Source: Pseudomonas triticifolii
Lineage (GTDB): Bacteria > Pseudomonadota > Gammaproteobacteria > Pseudomonadales > Pseudomonadaceae
Direction of reading: 5' to 3'
NCBI RefSeq assembly: GCF_014358015.1
Contig: NZ_JACONV010000002.1
Location: 496,001 to 560,000, forward strand
Length of the DNA stretch: 64,000 nt
Each line of letters opens with the position of its first letter. The first letter of the stretch is position 1. The translations under genes were made by a program, and so were the position numbers. The notes beneath the pieces were generated by a model. The model was not told where the DNA came from. It saw only the letters and a program-made list of their open reading frames with translations, and ran no database searches. Positions 54,528-62,850 of the stretch are shown one piece after another.

Positions 54528-54668
54528 ACACGTCAACCAGTGATGCCGAAATGAGCTGGCATCTTAACGGGCGGGCACACTTTGTCGACATCAATACGAA
54601 ATGAATCGCGCATTTACGCGCCAAATGCCCCATCACCGTGCGCACTGCACAAACCAAGTGCTCTGATC

Positions 54669-54684
54669 CAGACCAAATGGTCCG
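54669..54684. promoter_or_regulatory. RutR operator in the rutR-rutA intergenic region
   Basis: CAGACCAaaTGGTCCG contains the perfect core palindrome GACCA-AA-TGGTC, matching the RutR consensus TTGACCANNTGGTCAA in its inner 12 bases. It lies about 133 bases before rutA and about 140 before rutR. Confidence 0.82.
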
Positions 54685-54816
54685 AATTAACGCCTGTTAT
54701 TTTCTAAGCTTTTGAATAAAAACAACAAAACAAAGCTGGCCCGCTTCATGCAAATTCGATTTCAAGTGCCGCCGTTGTCCCTGGGGCACGCATCGACTAT
54801 CGCAGAGAGGCCTCAT

Positions 54817-55899
54817 ATGGATATCGGTATCTTCATCCCCATCGGCAATAACGGCTGGTTGATTTCAAGCAATGCACCGCAATACATGCCGACCTTCGAA
54901 CTCAACAAACAGATCGTGCAAAAGGCTGAGGGCTACGGGTTCGACTTCGCGCTATCCATGATCAAACTGCGCGGTTTCGGCGGCAAAACGCAGTTCTGGG
55001 AGCACAACCTGGAGTCCTTCACCCTCATGGCGGGGCTTGCCGCCGTGACCAGCAAGATTCAGCTGTTCGCCACCGTTGCGACCCTCACCATTCCGCCCGC
55101 GATTGCTGCACGAATGGCCTCGACCATCGACTCGATTTCCAACGGCCGTTTCGGCATCAATCTGGTCACCGGCTGGCAGAAGCCGGAGTATGAACAAATG
55201 GGCCTATGGCCCGGCGACGAATTCTTCCATACCCGCTACGAGTACCTGGCCGAATACGCCCAGGTGTTACGCGATCTGTGGGCCACGGGCAGCAGTGACT
55301 TCAAGGGCGAGCATTTCAGCATGCAGGACTGCCGCGTCAGTCCGCGTCCGCAAGCCGACATGAAGCTGATCTGCGCCGGGCAAAGTGAAGCTGGCATGGC
55401 ATTCTCGGCACAGTACGCCGACTACAACTTCTGCTTCGGCAAGGGCGTGAACACCCCGACGGCCTTCGCGCCCACCGCACAGAAACTGATCGAGGCCAAC
55501 GAAAAGACCGGGCGCAATGTCACCTCCTGCGTGCTGTTCATGATCATTGCCGACGACACCGACGAAGCCGCTCGGGCGCGTTGGGAGCACATCAAGGAAG
55601 GTGCCGACGAGGAAGCCATCGCCTGGCTGAGCGACAAGGGCTCGGCCGACAAGAGCGCAGGCTCGAACCTGCGGCAGATGGCCGACCCGACCTCGGCGGT
55701 CAATATCAACATGGGCACGCTGGTGGGCTCATGGGCCAACGTGGCACGCATGCTCGATGAGGTGGCCAGCGTTCCCGGCACCCAGGGCGTGATGCTGACC
55801 TTCGATGATTTCGTGAAAGGCGTCGAGGATTTTGGCCAGAAAATTCAGCCACTGATGAACAGCCGCCGTCACATCGCACAGCTCAAGGAGGTGGTGTGA
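54817..55899 (+). CDS. rutA: Pyrimidine monooxygenase RutA
   Basis: This 360-residue flavin-dependent luciferase-like enzyme opens the uracil ring using FMNH2 (from RutF) and O2. The start [17 protein letters not shown], then [40 protein letters not shown] and [16 protein letters not shown], is a textbook RutA. It opens the rutABCDF run. The ATG at 54817 is chosen over the codon at 54712, which lies before the family start. Confidence 0.95.
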   Translation: MDIGIFIPIGNNGWLISSNAPQYMPTFELNKQIVQKAEGYGFDFALSMIKLRGFGGKTQFWEHNLESFTLMAGLAAVTSKIQLFATVATLTIPPAIAARMASTIDSISNGRFGINLVTGWQKPEYEQMGLWPGDEFFHTRYEYLAEYAQVLRDLWATGSSDFKGEHFSMQDCRVSPRPQADMKLICAGQSEAGMAFSAQYADYNFCFGKGVNTPTAFAPTAQKLIEANEKTGRNVTSCVLFMIIADDTDEAARARWEHIKEGADEEAIAWLSDKGSADKSAGSNLRQMADPTSAVNINMGTLVGSWANVARMLDEVASVPGTQGVMLTFDDFVKGVEDFGQKIQPLMNSRRHIAQLKEVV

Positions 55900-56639
55900 T
55901 GAATGCCCCGGCAACGATTGCTGGCGTGGATCTGCCCCTTGATCTGCAGCCAGCACGCGAGCTGCCCGCACGCCCCGAAAACCTGCGCATGAAAGCAGGC
56001 GAGACAGCGCTGGTGGTGGTCGACATGCAGAACGCCTACGCCTCGCTCGGCGGCTACCTGGACCTGGCCGGGTTCGATGTCAGCAGCACGGGGCCGGTGA
56101 TCGCCAATATCAAGAAGGCCTGCGCCGCGGCGCGTGCGGCAGGCATCCCGGTGATCTTTTTCCAGAACGGCTGGGACCCGGACTACGTGGAAGCCGGTGG
56201 CCCAGGCTCACCGAACTGGCATAAGTCCAACGCGCTGAAAACCATGCGCAAGCGCCCCGAACTCGAAGGTCAGTTACTGGCCAAGGGCGGCTGGGACTAT
56301 CAATTGGTCGACGAGCTGAAACCTGAGCCCGGCGACATCGTGGTGCCGAAGATCCGCTACAGCGGCTTCTTCAATTCCAGCTTTGACAGCGTGCTGCGCA
56401 GCCGGGGCATTCGTAACCTGGTGTTTACCGGGATCGCCACCAACGTCTGCGTCGAGTCGACCTTGCGCGACGGTTTTCACCTGGAATATTTCGGCGTGGT
56501 ACTGGCCGACGCCACGCATCAGGCAGGCCCTGAATTCGCTCAACAGGCCGCCCTGTTCAACATCGAAACCTTCTTCGGCTGGGTCTCCAGCGTCGAGGAC
56601 TTTTGCAGCACTTTCAGCCCGGTCGGGCAACCTTCGTGA
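55899..56639 (+). CDS. rutB: Ureidoacrylate amidohydrolase RutB
   Basis: This 246-residue isochorismatase-like hydrolase cleaves ureidoacrylate peracid to aminoacrylate and carbamate. The catalytic triad is visible: Asp in [12 protein letters not shown], Lys in [16 protein letters not shown] and Cys in [15 protein letters not shown]. The ATG at 55899 overlaps the rutA stop (TGATG). Confidence 0.93.
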   Translation: MNAPATIAGVDLPLDLQPARELPARPENLRMKAGETALVVVDMQNAYASLGGYLDLAGFDVSSTGPVIANIKKACAAARAAGIPVIFFQNGWDPDYVEAGGPGSPNWHKSNALKTMRKRPELEGQLLAKGGWDYQLVDELKPEPGDIVVPKIRYSGFFNSSFDSVLRSRGIRNLVFTGIATNVCVESTLRDGFHLEYFGVVLADATHQAGPEFAQQAALFNIETFFGWVSSVEDFCSTFSPVGQPS

Positions 56640-56649
56640 GGACGTACGC

Positions 56650-57033
56650 ATGACCAAGAAAGCGATCATTCCTGCTGGCACCACCAAGCCTATCGCACCG
56701 TTCGTACCGGGCTCGATGGCCGATGGCGTGCTCTATGTGTCAGGCACCCTGCCCTTCGACAAGGACAACAACGTGGTGCACGTCGGCGACGCCACCGCCC
56801 AGACCCGTCACGTGCTGGAGACCATCAAAAGCGTGGTCGAGACCGCAGGCGGGACCATGGATGACGTGACCTTCAACATGATCATGATTCGTGACTGGGC
56901 CGATTACGCCAAGGTCAACGAAGTCTATGCCGAGTACTTCGCAGGCGAAAAGCCGGCGCGCTATTGCATTCAGTGTGGCCTGGTGAAACCTGAAGCCCTG
57001 ATCGAAATCGCCAGCATCGCCCATATCGGCTGA
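56650..57033 (+). CDS. rutC: RutC, aminoacrylate deaminase-like (RidA/YjgF family)
   Basis: This 127-residue RidA-fold protein processes aminoacrylate in the pathway. Signature pieces are [34 protein letters not shown] and [20 protein letters not shown], with the substrate-binding Arg in PARYC. It lies ten bases after rutB. Confidence 0.92.
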   Translation: MTKKAIIPAGTTKPIAPFVPGSMADGVLYVSGTLPFDKDNNVVHVGDATAQTRHVLETIKSVVETAGGTMDDVTFNMIMIRDWADYAKVNEVYAEYFAGEKPARYCIQCGLVKPEALIEIASIAHIG

Positions 57034-57075
57034 ACCTCGACCGTGGGCGCTCGCCGCCCACCTGGAGCGCCCTGC

Positions 57076-57855
57076 ATGTTCCATGAACTTCATGCTTCGC
57101 AAAAAGCCGGTGCACCGACGCTGGTGCTCAGCTCGGGGCTCGGCGGCTCCGGTCGATACTGGAGCGACGATTTGCCCATCCTGACCCGGGATTACCAGGT
57201 GCTGATCTACAATCACGCCGGGACAGGACGCAGTCCGGCCGTGCTGCCGCCCGACTACTCGATTCGGCATATGGCGCTCGAACTGCTGGGTCTGCTCGAC
57301 TCGCTCGATATTCAACACTGCCATTTCATGGGCCATGCGCTGGGCGGGCTGGTCGGCCTGGAGCTGTCGCTGTTACGCCCGCAAATGCTCGACAGCCAGG
57401 TGCTGATCAACGCCTGGAGCAGCCCGAATCCGCACAGCGCCCGCTGTTTTTCGGTGCGCAAAAAACTGTTGTTGAACAGCGGACCTGAAGCCTATGTGCA
57501 AGCCCAGGCGCTGTTTCTGTACCCCGCCGACTGGATCGCAGCCAACACCACGCGACTGGCCAGCGACGAGGCACACGCATTGGCGCACTTCCCCGACACC
57601 GACAACCTGCTGCGGCGCATTCACGCACTGGAAAGCTTCGATATCGAGGCAAGCCTTGCGGACATACGCACACCGACACTGTTGATCGCCAACCGCGACG
57701 ACATGCTGGTGCCGTGGCAGCAATCGCAGCACCTGACCGACACCTTGCCCAATGCCAGGCTGGTGCTTCTGGAATATGGCGGTCACGCCTCGAACATCAC
57801 TGACCCACAACCCTTTCACCGAGCCCTGCTCGACTTTCTCAGCGCCCAGGCCTGA
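57076..57855 (+). CDS. rutD: RutD, alpha/beta-hydrolase-fold protein of pyrimidine degradation
   Basis: This is a 259-residue alpha/beta-hydrolase. The nucleophile-elbow place reads GHALGG, so the usual Ser is Ala. The same is true of E. coli RutD, so this is a family trait and not a broken gene. Other pieces are SSGLGGSGRYWSDDLPILTR, LFLYPADWIAANTTRLASDE and YGGHASNITDPQPFHRALL. It is thought to speed late steps from aminoacrylate to malonic semialdehyde. Start at 57076 (MFHELHASQ). Confidence 0.9.
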   Translation: MFHELHASQKAGAPTLVLSSGLGGSGRYWSDDLPILTRDYQVLIYNHAGTGRSPAVLPPDYSIRHMALELLGLLDSLDIQHCHFMGHALGGLVGLELSLLRPQMLDSQVLINAWSSPNPHSARCFSVRKKLLLNSGPEAYVQAQALFLYPADWIAANTTRLASDEAHALAHFPDTDNLLRRIHALESFDIEASLADIRTPTLLIANRDDMLVPWQQSQHLTDTLPNARLVLLEYGGHASNITDPQPFHRALLDFLSAQA

Positions 57856-57867
57856 AGGACCGTTGCC

Positions 57868-58401
57868 ATGCAAACTCAATCAGAGATACGCCCAGCCGAC
57901 GCCACTGCCGTCACCCAGATTCAGTTTCGCGACGCCATGTCCAGCCTCGCTGCCGCAGTCAACGTCATCACCACCGACGGCCCGCATGGTCGCGCCGGGT
58001 TCACGGCGACGGCCGTCTGCAGCGTGACCGATCAGCCGCCGACCCTGCTGGTCTGCATCAATCGCAGTGCCTCGGTGTATGACGCTTTTGTCGGCAACGG
58101 CACACTGTGTGTCAACACGCTGGGTCATGACCAGCAAGCGCTTTCCAACCTGTTCGGCGGCAAGACCTCGCAAGCGGAGCGCTTTGCAGGCGGCCAATGG
58201 CTGGAAGGACTGACCGGGGCTCCCTTGCTCGACGGAGCCAAGCTGGCACTGGATTGCCGCATCAGCCAGTCAGTGAGTGTCGGCACCCACGACATTCTGC
58301 TCTGCGAAGTGCAGGACATCCGGCATGAAAGCGAATCGGATGCGCTGGTGTATTTCGGCCGTCGCTATCATCCGTTGCCTGGTCTGCTGCCGACTTCCTG
58401 A
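57868..58401 (+). CDS. rutF: Flavin reductase RutF
   Basis: This 177-residue NADH:FMN reductase supplies reduced flavin to RutA. Family motifs are [40 protein letters not shown] and [20 protein letters not shown]. It ends the run. rutE (malonic semialdehyde reductase) and the rutG permease, present in E. coli, are not in the window after it. Confidence 0.92.
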   Translation: MQTQSEIRPADATAVTQIQFRDAMSSLAAAVNVITTDGPHGRAGFTATAVCSVTDQPPTLLVCINRSASVYDAFVGNGTLCVNTLGHDQQALSNLFGGKTSQAERFAGGQWLEGLTGAPLLDGAKLALDCRISQSVSVGTHDILLCEVQDIRHESESDALVYFGRRYHPLPGLLPTS

Positions 58402-58627
58402 CAGAAGAACGGCCCAAACTTTCACTGGCAACTCTGAAACAGCGATTGAATGTTTTAATCGAGTGATCGACGCATTCAACACAAATAACATGACTTATTG
58501 ATTAAGGCGGAAAAAGCTAAAGAACCCTTTATGACGGCTGACAAATACATGAGATTTTTTCTTTACCTGATGCTTATACTGGCATTATGAGATCAGGATG
58601 ATCCTTGTCGTCTAAAGAGGTGAAATC

Positions 58628-58696
58628 ATGTCGATCCACAGTTCTGGCGCTGCCACTTTTCCTGGCCCTTCCACCAGTCACCCGACATTCGGGTGA
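58628..58696 (+). CDS. 22-codon leader peptide ahead of the HD-GYP gene
   Basis: A small reading frame starts at ATG 58628 behind a strong ribosome site (aaagagg, seven bases before). It encodes 22 residues beginning MSIHSSGAATFPG and ends TGA at 58694-58696, six bases before the HD-GYP start. Its last codons run through the hairpin at 58676-58698, so its translation could open that hairpin. Seen directly; its use is inferred. Confidence 0.55.
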   Translation: MSIHSSGAATFPGPSTSHPTFG

Positions 58697-58698
58697 CT
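58676..58698 (+). promoter_or_regulatory. Hairpin masking the HD-GYP ribosome site
   Basis: Perfect 10-bp arms, agtcacccga (58676-58685) and tcgggtgact (58689-58698), surround a three-base loop four bases before the ATG at 58703. The only SD-like sequence, GGTGA (58692-58696), is inside the second arm. Confidence 0.65.
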
Positions 58699-58702
58699 GA
58701 AC

Positions 58703-59887
58703 ATGCTGAAAAAAATTCTTGTTTCCGAGCTCTCCCTGGGCATGCACATCCACAAGTTCTGTCGCCCATGGAACAGCGATCCCTTCTGGATCACCCACGT
58801 CGAAACCATTCTGCGCGATGCCGAGGTGCTCAAGCGCATTCAGGCGTCCGATACCCTGGAAGTCTGGATCGATACGCATCTGGGCGCAGACAGTACGGCA
58901 GCACTCGCCCAGGCTTCGTCTGAAAGCGATACCGCGGCAGTAAGCCTTGAAAAAGAGGTCGAGCGCGCCAAGGCCATCTGCGGTCGTGCCCAGGACGTGG
59001 TCATGACCATGTTCAACGAGGCCCGCATGGGTCAGGCCATGAAGATGGATAACGTGCAGGTGATAGTCGAGGAAATCTCCAACTCGATCCTGCGCCATCC
59101 GCACGCGCTGATCAGCCTGTCGCGTCTGAAGACGTCGGATGAATACACCTACATGCACTCGGTCGCCGTCTGCGCATTGATGGTGGCACTGGCCAGAAGG
59201 ATGGGCATGGAGGATGAGCAGATTCGCGAAGCGGGCGTCGCTGGCCTGATGCACGATGTCGGCAAAATGATGATCGCGCCGGAAGTCCTCAATAAACCCA
59301 GCAGGCTGACCACCGAAGAATTCGACCTGATGAAGACCCACCCTGAACAGGGTCTGAAAATTCTTGAAGAGAATATGCCCGTCGCCGCCGCGGTCATGGA
59401 CGTTTGCCTGCATCACCACGAAAAGTTCGACGGTTCCGGCTACCCTCACGGCCTGCTGGGCTCAGACATCAGCCTCTTCGCCAGAATGAGCGCGGTGTGC
59501 GATGTGTACGATGCAATCACATCCGACCGCCCGTACAAAAAGGGCTGGGGCGTTGCCCATTCGATTCGTGAAATGGCGTCCTGGAAAGGCCACTTCGATG
59601 AGCGGGTATTCCAGAGCTTCGTCAAGACCGTGGGCATCTACCCGTTAGGCGCGCTGGTGCGACTCGAGAGCGGAAATCTGGGCGTGGTGGTCGAGCAGAG
59701 CGAGACGTCACTGCTGCGTCCCAAAGTGAAGGTATTCATGTCGGCGCGAAACCGAAAAGCCTTCCCGCCCCGAATCGTTGACCTTGCCAGCGAAACGGAC
59801 CGGGACGCGATCGTGAAAATCGAACTGCCGGAGGATTGGGGTCTGGAGAACGTGGATCACTTGTGGTCGCAAGGCAAGCCGGACTGA
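58703..59887 (+). CDS. HD-GYP cyclic-di-GMP phosphodiesterase with DUF3391 domain
   Basis: This 394-residue cytoplasmic protein has an N-terminal DUF3391 domain (about 3-130, KKILVSELSLGMHIHKF then WITHVETILRDAEVLKRI). An HD-GYP domain follows (about 140-320). The catalytic HD is in AGLMHDVGKMMIAPEVLNKP and the GYP motif is intact in HHHEKFDGSGYPHGLLG; SDRPYKKGWG is also present. All metal-binding residues I can check are kept, so it should hydrolyse c-di-GMP. It is isolated downstream of the rut genes and controlled by a leader peptide and hairpin. Confidence 0.9.
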   Translation: MLKKILVSELSLGMHIHKFCRPWNSDPFWITHVETILRDAEVLKRIQASDTLEVWIDTHLGADSTAALAQASSESDTAAVSLEKEVERAKAICGRAQDVVMTMFNEARMGQAMKMDNVQVIVEEISNSILRHPHALISLSRLKTSDEYTYMHSVAVCALMVALARRMGMEDEQIREAGVAGLMHDVGKMMIAPEVLNKPSRLTTEEFDLMKTHPEQGLKILEENMPVAAAVMDVCLHHHEKFDGSGYPHGLLGSDISLFARMSAVCDVYDAITSDRPYKKGWGVAHSIREMASWKGHFDERVFQSFVKTVGIYPLGALVRLESGNLGVVVEQSETSLLRPKVKVFMSARNRKAFPPRIVDLASETDRDAIVKIELPEDWGLENVDHLWSQGKPD

Positions 59888-59898
59888 ATCGGCTCCCG

Positions 59899-62631
59899 CT
59901 ACCCCAGCAGCCCTAACGCCTTGGCGCGGGCCACGGCCTGGGTTCGACGCTCGACGCCCAGCTTGCTGTTGATATGACTGGCGTGGGTCTTGACCGTGTG
60001 CAGCGAGATGAACAACTGCTCGCTGATTTCCTGATTCGAGCAACCTTGCGCAATCAGATGCAGCACGTCCAGTTCACGCACGCTCAGGCAATCGCCACCC
60101 GGCTGAGACTCTGCAATCGCCGGCGCTGAACAGGAAGGCAATTGCTCAAGCAGCGCATTGCGCAGCGGGCACGGCGGCGCAGGCAGTAATTGCTCGCGAA
60201 GCCACTGCGCGTGATCGGTGAGCAATGTCCTGAACGGCATCAGCGCTCCACCTGTTGCGGCCTTCATGCTGCGAACGAGCATCCCGCGCGCCTCTTCAAA
60301 GCGCCCGGCCGTCAGCATCAGGCCTGTCTGTTGCGTCATTGCGATAACGGCGAGCAACTGGGCACCCACTTCCTGAGCGTGCTGGCCGAGCCGTTGCAGG
60401 CGCTGCTCACTGGCAGCGACATCGCCCTGGATACGCTCCAGCAAGGCGCGCTGCAACTCGATGTGCTGAGACAACTGGGGATGACATTCAGGTGCCGCAG
60501 CGGCCAGATCGCCACGGTAGGTCTGGGTCAGGCGCAACAACCAGCCTTCGGCCAGATCGACACGCCCCTGCGCCAGCCAAAGCTCGCATTTGACCAGAGT
60601 AATCATCGCAAGGTAATAAATCGGCGGGACGTCCCAGATATGCATCAACCTTTCGGCCTCTGCCAGCTCCGCGAACGCTTCGGCAAAGCGCCCGGCACAG
60701 CCTTCCATGGTGGCGATCACACAATGCCCGATCAACACACTGATGTCGCGGCAGGCGCGCGCCTCGGCAAGTCCGGCCAGCAATTTCACACGTCCTGCAT
60801 CGACCTGCATGCGCATGCTCAGCAGGTAGCCTTCATACAACGTCAGACGCGCGCGGACGGCATAGAGCCTTGACGCGGAAAGTCCCTTGAGGCGTTGCAG
60901 GCCCTGGCGTACCTCGTCCAGCGCACGAAGAATCTCGCCGCGAGCCTGCAGCGCTCTGGCACGGTCGTAATGCGCCAGAGCTTCGAACAACGGATTGGCG
61001 ACCCGTTGCGCCAGTTCGAGCGCATCACGATTCAACGCGCGGGCGCGCCACAGATCGCCCTGGGCAATGGCCAGGTTGGCCAGCGTGGAGAGACACACCA
61101 GGCGCTGGCCGTAGCGTTTTTCCGGCAGGCTGAGCAGGGCTTCACTGCAATAACTCAGGGTCTTGGCACTGTCGCCCCGGCCGCGGGCGATGATGCCACT
61201 CAACGCCAGCCATTGGGCAAGCATGGACTTTTGCGCGGTGGCCGAGGGGGCGGGTAAAAACCGGCTCAACTTGTCGGCCAGTTCTTCGGCAGCATCCAGC
61301 TGGCAGGCCAGCCCCAATGCCCAGGCGTACAGCACGATCAATCGAGGCGTGCTAGTCAGCAGGCTGTCAGGCAAGTCCATCTTCCAGCGCAGCAGCATGC
61401 CGACATTCTGCTCGGCCAGCAGTTGTTCTTCGGAGAGGTTTTGCACCAGGTTGGCCGCGACATCCAGATCCCCGGCGCGCAGGGCCTGTTCGACCGCTTC
61501 GTCGAGCAGGCCCTGATCACTGAACCAACGGCAGGCGTTCAAGTGCAGGCGCGTCTGTTGCGGCCTGCTGGCCTGACGCGCGCGCAGCAGGTCCGAAAAG
61601 AGATGGTGGTAGCGAAACCAGTGACCCTGTTCGTCCAGTGGCACCAGAAACACCTGATGGGCCTGCAGATAGCGCAGCATGTCGGCGCTGTCGTGGGTGT
61701 CCCGGGCCGCGTCGCACAAGGAACTGCAAAAACGCTCGAGACAGGCCGTTTCGTAGAGAAACGCCTGAGCCTCGGCAGGCAGACAGTCAATGACTTCCTC
61801 AAGCAGGTATTCGCGAATCAGCACCTCGCTCCCGTGCAAGGATTGCGGCAAGGCGTGTTCATCCCCTGCTTCGGCAGCTGCCAACAACCAGAAACGCAAC
61901 CCCGCGACCCAGCCTTCACTGCGCTGAATCAGCCGTTGCAGTGCTTCGTTATCAAGCGAGCGACTATGCCGATCCAGCAGGGCCATGGATTCGGCCTGCG
62001 TGAGCCGCAGGTCCTGTTCGTTGATTTCAAGAAGCTGGCGAGACAGGCGCAAGCGCGCCAGATGCCAGTCGGGACGCTGGCGACTGGTGACCATCACCAC
62101 CAGACCGACAGGCAGATGGTTAAGAAAGAACTGCAGACAACGGTCAAGAACCGAACCCTGGGCCAGATGGTAATCGTCAAGCACCAGCAGTAGCGGTCGA
62201 CTCAGCATCAGGTGCACGGCCAACTCATCCAGTAACCCGTCCAGCCACTGTTCGAACGCGAAAGGTTGATGGCGCTGACGCATTTTCAGCAGCCCCATCG
62301 CCTGAGTACCCAATTGCGGAAAAAACTGCTGAAGCCCGGTCAGCAGACGCTCCAGAAAACGTCCGGGGTCGCTGTCTCGCGAACTCAGCCCCAGCCATAC
62401 GCTCTGCCATTGGTCTGGCAAGGCCTGACAGAACTCGACCGCCAGCGAGCTCTTGCCAAACCCAGCAGGCGCGCAGACCAGCAGCAGCCGTCCAGCCAAC
62501 CCTTCGTTGAGACGCTGGCAAAGACGCGGCCTGAACACGTAGCCATCGGGCAGCGGTGGTCGAAAGAATCGCCCTTCCAACGCAGGAATCGCGCTGCCTG
62601 CGAACCCTTGCATGCGGGACAGATCAGTCAT
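59899..62631 (-). CDS. Large ATP-binding LuxR regulator (MalT-like LAL family)
   Basis: This 910-residue regulator has an N-terminal STAND-type ATPase with Walker A VCAPAGFGKSSLAVEF (about 50) and Walker B LLLVLDDYHLA (about 145). A long helical repeat middle follows (about 350-820). The C-terminal LuxR helix-turn-helix (about 845-905) has LSVRELDVLHLIAQGCSNQE and ISLHTVKTHASHINSKLGVE. It is like MalT and AlkS; the inducer is unknown. It reads away from the DUF1329 gene's promoter side but in the same direction, 219 bases downstream of it, so it may control the hydrophobic-compound locus to its right. Confidence 0.9.
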   Translation of the reverse strand: MTDLSRMQGFAGSAIPALEGRFFRPPLPDGYVFRPRLCQRLNEGLAGRLLLVCAPAGFGKSSLAVEFCQALPDQWQSVWLGLSSRDSDPGRFLERLLTGLQQFFPQLGTQAMGLLKMRQRHQPFAFEQWLDGLLDELAVHLMLSRPLLLVLDDYHLAQGSVLDRCLQFFLNHLPVGLVVMVTSRQRPDWHLARLRLSRQLLEINEQDLRLTQAESMALLDRHSRSLDNEALQRLIQRSEGWVAGLRFWLLAAAEAGDEHALPQSLHGSEVLIREYLLEEVIDCLPAEAQAFLYETACLERFCSSLCDAARDTHDSADMLRYLQAHQVFLVPLDEQGHWFRYHHLFSDLLRARQASRPQQTRLHLNACRWFSDQGLLDEAVEQALRAGDLDVAANLVQNLSEEQLLAEQNVGMLLRWKMDLPDSLLTSTPRLIVLYAWALGLACQLDAAEELADKLSRFLPAPSATAQKSMLAQWLALSGIIARGRGDSAKTLSYCSEALLSLPEKRYGQRLVCLSTLANLAIAQGDLWRARALNRDALELAQRVANPLFEALAHYDRARALQARGEILRALDEVRQGLQRLKGLSASRLYAVRARLTLYEGYLLSMRMQVDAGRVKLLAGLAEARACRDISVLIGHCVIATMEGCAGRFAEAFAELAEAERLMHIWDVPPIYYLAMITLVKCELWLAQGRVDLAEGWLLRLTQTYRGDLAAAAPECHPQLSQHIELQRALLERIQGDVAASEQRLQRLGQHAQEVGAQLLAVIAMTQQTGLMLTAGRFEEARGMLVRSMKAATGGALMPFRTLLTDHAQWLREQLLPAPPCPLRNALLEQLPSCSAPAIAESQPGGDCLSVRELDVLHLIAQGCSNQEISEQLFISLHTVKTHASHINSKLGVERRTQAVARAKALGLLG

Positions 62632-62764
62632 GGCCGGCTCTTGTATGAATCAGTTTTTTCGGCGTAACGGTGCTCGGAGACTAGCGGGTTAGTGGCGCGT
62701 TTTGAAGGCCATCACTGAAAAGACTGTAACAAAATTCCTACAGCTTATAAGGCAGACGCCTGAC

Positions 62765-62791
62765 GCAAAAAAGCCCCGCAAGCGGGGCTTT
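62765..62791 (-). terminator. Terminator after the DUF1329 gene
   Basis: On the minus strand the hairpin aagccccgc-tt-gcggggctt is followed by tttt, 60 bases after the DUF1329 stop. Confidence 0.85.
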
Positions 62792-62850
62792 GATGCTCAA
62801 GCGTTGATGCAGACGCGCTTCATGTATCCCGAAGCGCTAAAGACGGCGGC

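Noticed and set aside
57076..57855. RutD as a broken hydrolase because the nucleophile Ser is Ala
   Set aside because: E. coli RutD has the same GHALG elbow, so this is the normal family state.
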